A stretch of DNA of 5,727 bases from Actinomycetota bacterium (GTDB lineage Bacteria; Actinomycetota; Thermoleophilia; Solirubrobacterales; Solirubrobacteraceae): positions 1 to 5,727 of the forward strand of contig CAJCIJ010000108.1 in the NCBI GenBank assembly GCA_903970315.1, in the 5' to 3' direction. The notes below the pieces were generated by a model. It saw only the letters and a program-made list of their open reading frames with translations, did not search any database and was not told the origin of the DNA. A program made the translations under genes and the position numbers. Below are positions 5,117 through 5,727 of this stretch, piece after piece. How positions within the stretch are numbered: position 1 is the stretch's first letter; the number at the start of each line of letters is the position of its first letter.

Positions 5117-5727
5117 TCTCGCGCGATCCCGCCACCGGCCAGCCGCTTGGCAGCGTGGAGTTGACCGAGCCCGATGCTATCCCCGGCGTGGTCCATGCGG
5201 TCGCCGCCGTGCAGCCACTGTGGGCGCTTCTGCGCGTGCCAGATCGCGCGCGCTACATGCGCCGCGTGGCTCAGGCCATCATCGATCAGCGCGACGAGCT
5301 GGCCGCGACGATCGCAGCCGAGCAGGGACGCCCGCAGCGCGAGGTGCTCGCGCTTGAGCTGCTGCCCGCCATCGATGCGTTGGAGTGGATCGCCGATGAG
5401 GGTGGCCGCGCGCTCGCGCTCCGACGAGTCGGCGTGCAGAGGACAATGTTTCCGCTCAAGCGCGCGCGGATCGCGTTTGAGCCCTTCGGGGTGGTGGGCG
5501 TGATCGGGGCCGGCAGTGCGCCCTTCGTGCAACCTCTTGGCCAGATCGCGGGAGCGCTGCTGGCGGGCAACGGCGTGGTCTTCAAGCCCGCCCTACGCGC
5601 CTGCCTCGCCGGCGAGGCAATCGCGGCGGTGCTCGGCCGTGCCGGTCTGCCCGAGGGGCTCGTGCGGACCGTGCACGGGGGCTCCGACGGTGGGGTGGCG
5701 TTGGCCCAGGCCCCCGTCGACAAGGTG
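5113..5727 (+). CDS. Aldehyde dehydrogenase superfamily protein (partial, 3' end missing), atypical active-site motifs
   Basis: NAD(P)-dependent aldehyde dehydrogenase fold, N-terminal 205 codons of an expected 450-500; runs off the right edge in frame. GTG 5113 overlaps the rarA stop (GTGA) and follows AGGG by 6 bases, which points to coupled translation. The start gives DPATGQPLGSV (5-15), the standard N-terminal ALDH signature. Next come the usual helices with RARYMRRVAQAIIDQRDELA (45-64), EQGRP (70-74), and the Rossmann entry FEPFGVVGVI (122-131), then AGNGVVFKPA (151-160), GLPEGLV (178-184) and VHGG (187-190). Two key positions differ from active family members. The PWNxP motif reads A133-G134-S135-A136-P137, so the oxyanion-hole Asn is Ser. 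The Glu of KPSE, which binds the cofactor ribose in NAD enzymes, is Leu161, while Lys158 is kept. Catalytic Cys and general-base Glu lie beyond the edge. It could be an enzyme with unusual specificity or an inactive paralogue. Confidence 0.88.
   Translation, partial: MISRDPATGQPLGSVELTEPDAIPGVVHAVAAVQPLWALLRVPDRARYMRRVAQAIIDQRDELAATIAAEQGRPQREVLALELLPAIDALEWIADEGGRALALRRVGVQRTMFPLKRARIAFEPFGVVGVIGAGSAPFVQPLGQIAGALLAGNGVVFKPALRACLAGEAIAAVLGRAGLPEGLVRTVHGGSDGGVALAQAPVDKV

Overview
This window reads as a piece of a high-GC Gram-positive chromosome, most likely an actinobacterium. A Thermoleophilia/Solirubrobacterales-like source is my guess from protein style (a serine-rich linker after the lipobox, the look of the RarA and transporter sequences); it is not proven. 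Both strands carry densely packed coding sequence and there are two divergent gene groups. There are no RNA genes, CRISPR arrays, insertion sequences or phage genes that I can support.

Left group (minus strand, read from about 3433 down to the left edge): an ABC importer of the peptide/nickel (Dpp/Opp) class. Its gene order is unusual: the DppC-type permease comes first (3433-2468), then the family-5 solute-binding lipoprotein (2390-579), then the DppB-type permease (550 to beyond the edge). The lipoprotein binds substrate outside the membrane, and the two permeases form the channel. The ATPases needed to power it are not in the window; they may lie past the left edge. The binding-protein gene has the strongest ribosome binding site here and possibly its own promoter, which fits the usual need for more binding protein than permease.

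Middle (3434-3673): a 240-base divergent intergenic region with no gene. It holds a perfect 6+3+6 inverted repeat that could be an operator, a GGGGC-UUCG-GCCCC hairpin in what would be the transporter leader, and a second short hairpin ahead of rarA. I found no convincing promoter there.

Right group (plus strand): rarA/mgsA (3674-5116), an AAA+ ATPase acting at stalled replication forks, overlaps by 4 bases (GTGA) the start of an aldehyde-dehydrogenase-superfamily gene (5113 to beyond the right edge). The visible part of this dehydrogenase lacks two residues that are normally diagnostic: the catalytic Asn of the PWN motif is Ser, and the Glu of the KPSE motif is Leu. This is the oddest protein-level signal in the window.

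Most of the window is ordinary. I do not see clear evidence of a novel system. The observations most worth checking are the altered aldehyde dehydrogenase and its coupling to rarA, and the inverted repeat between the divergent groups.
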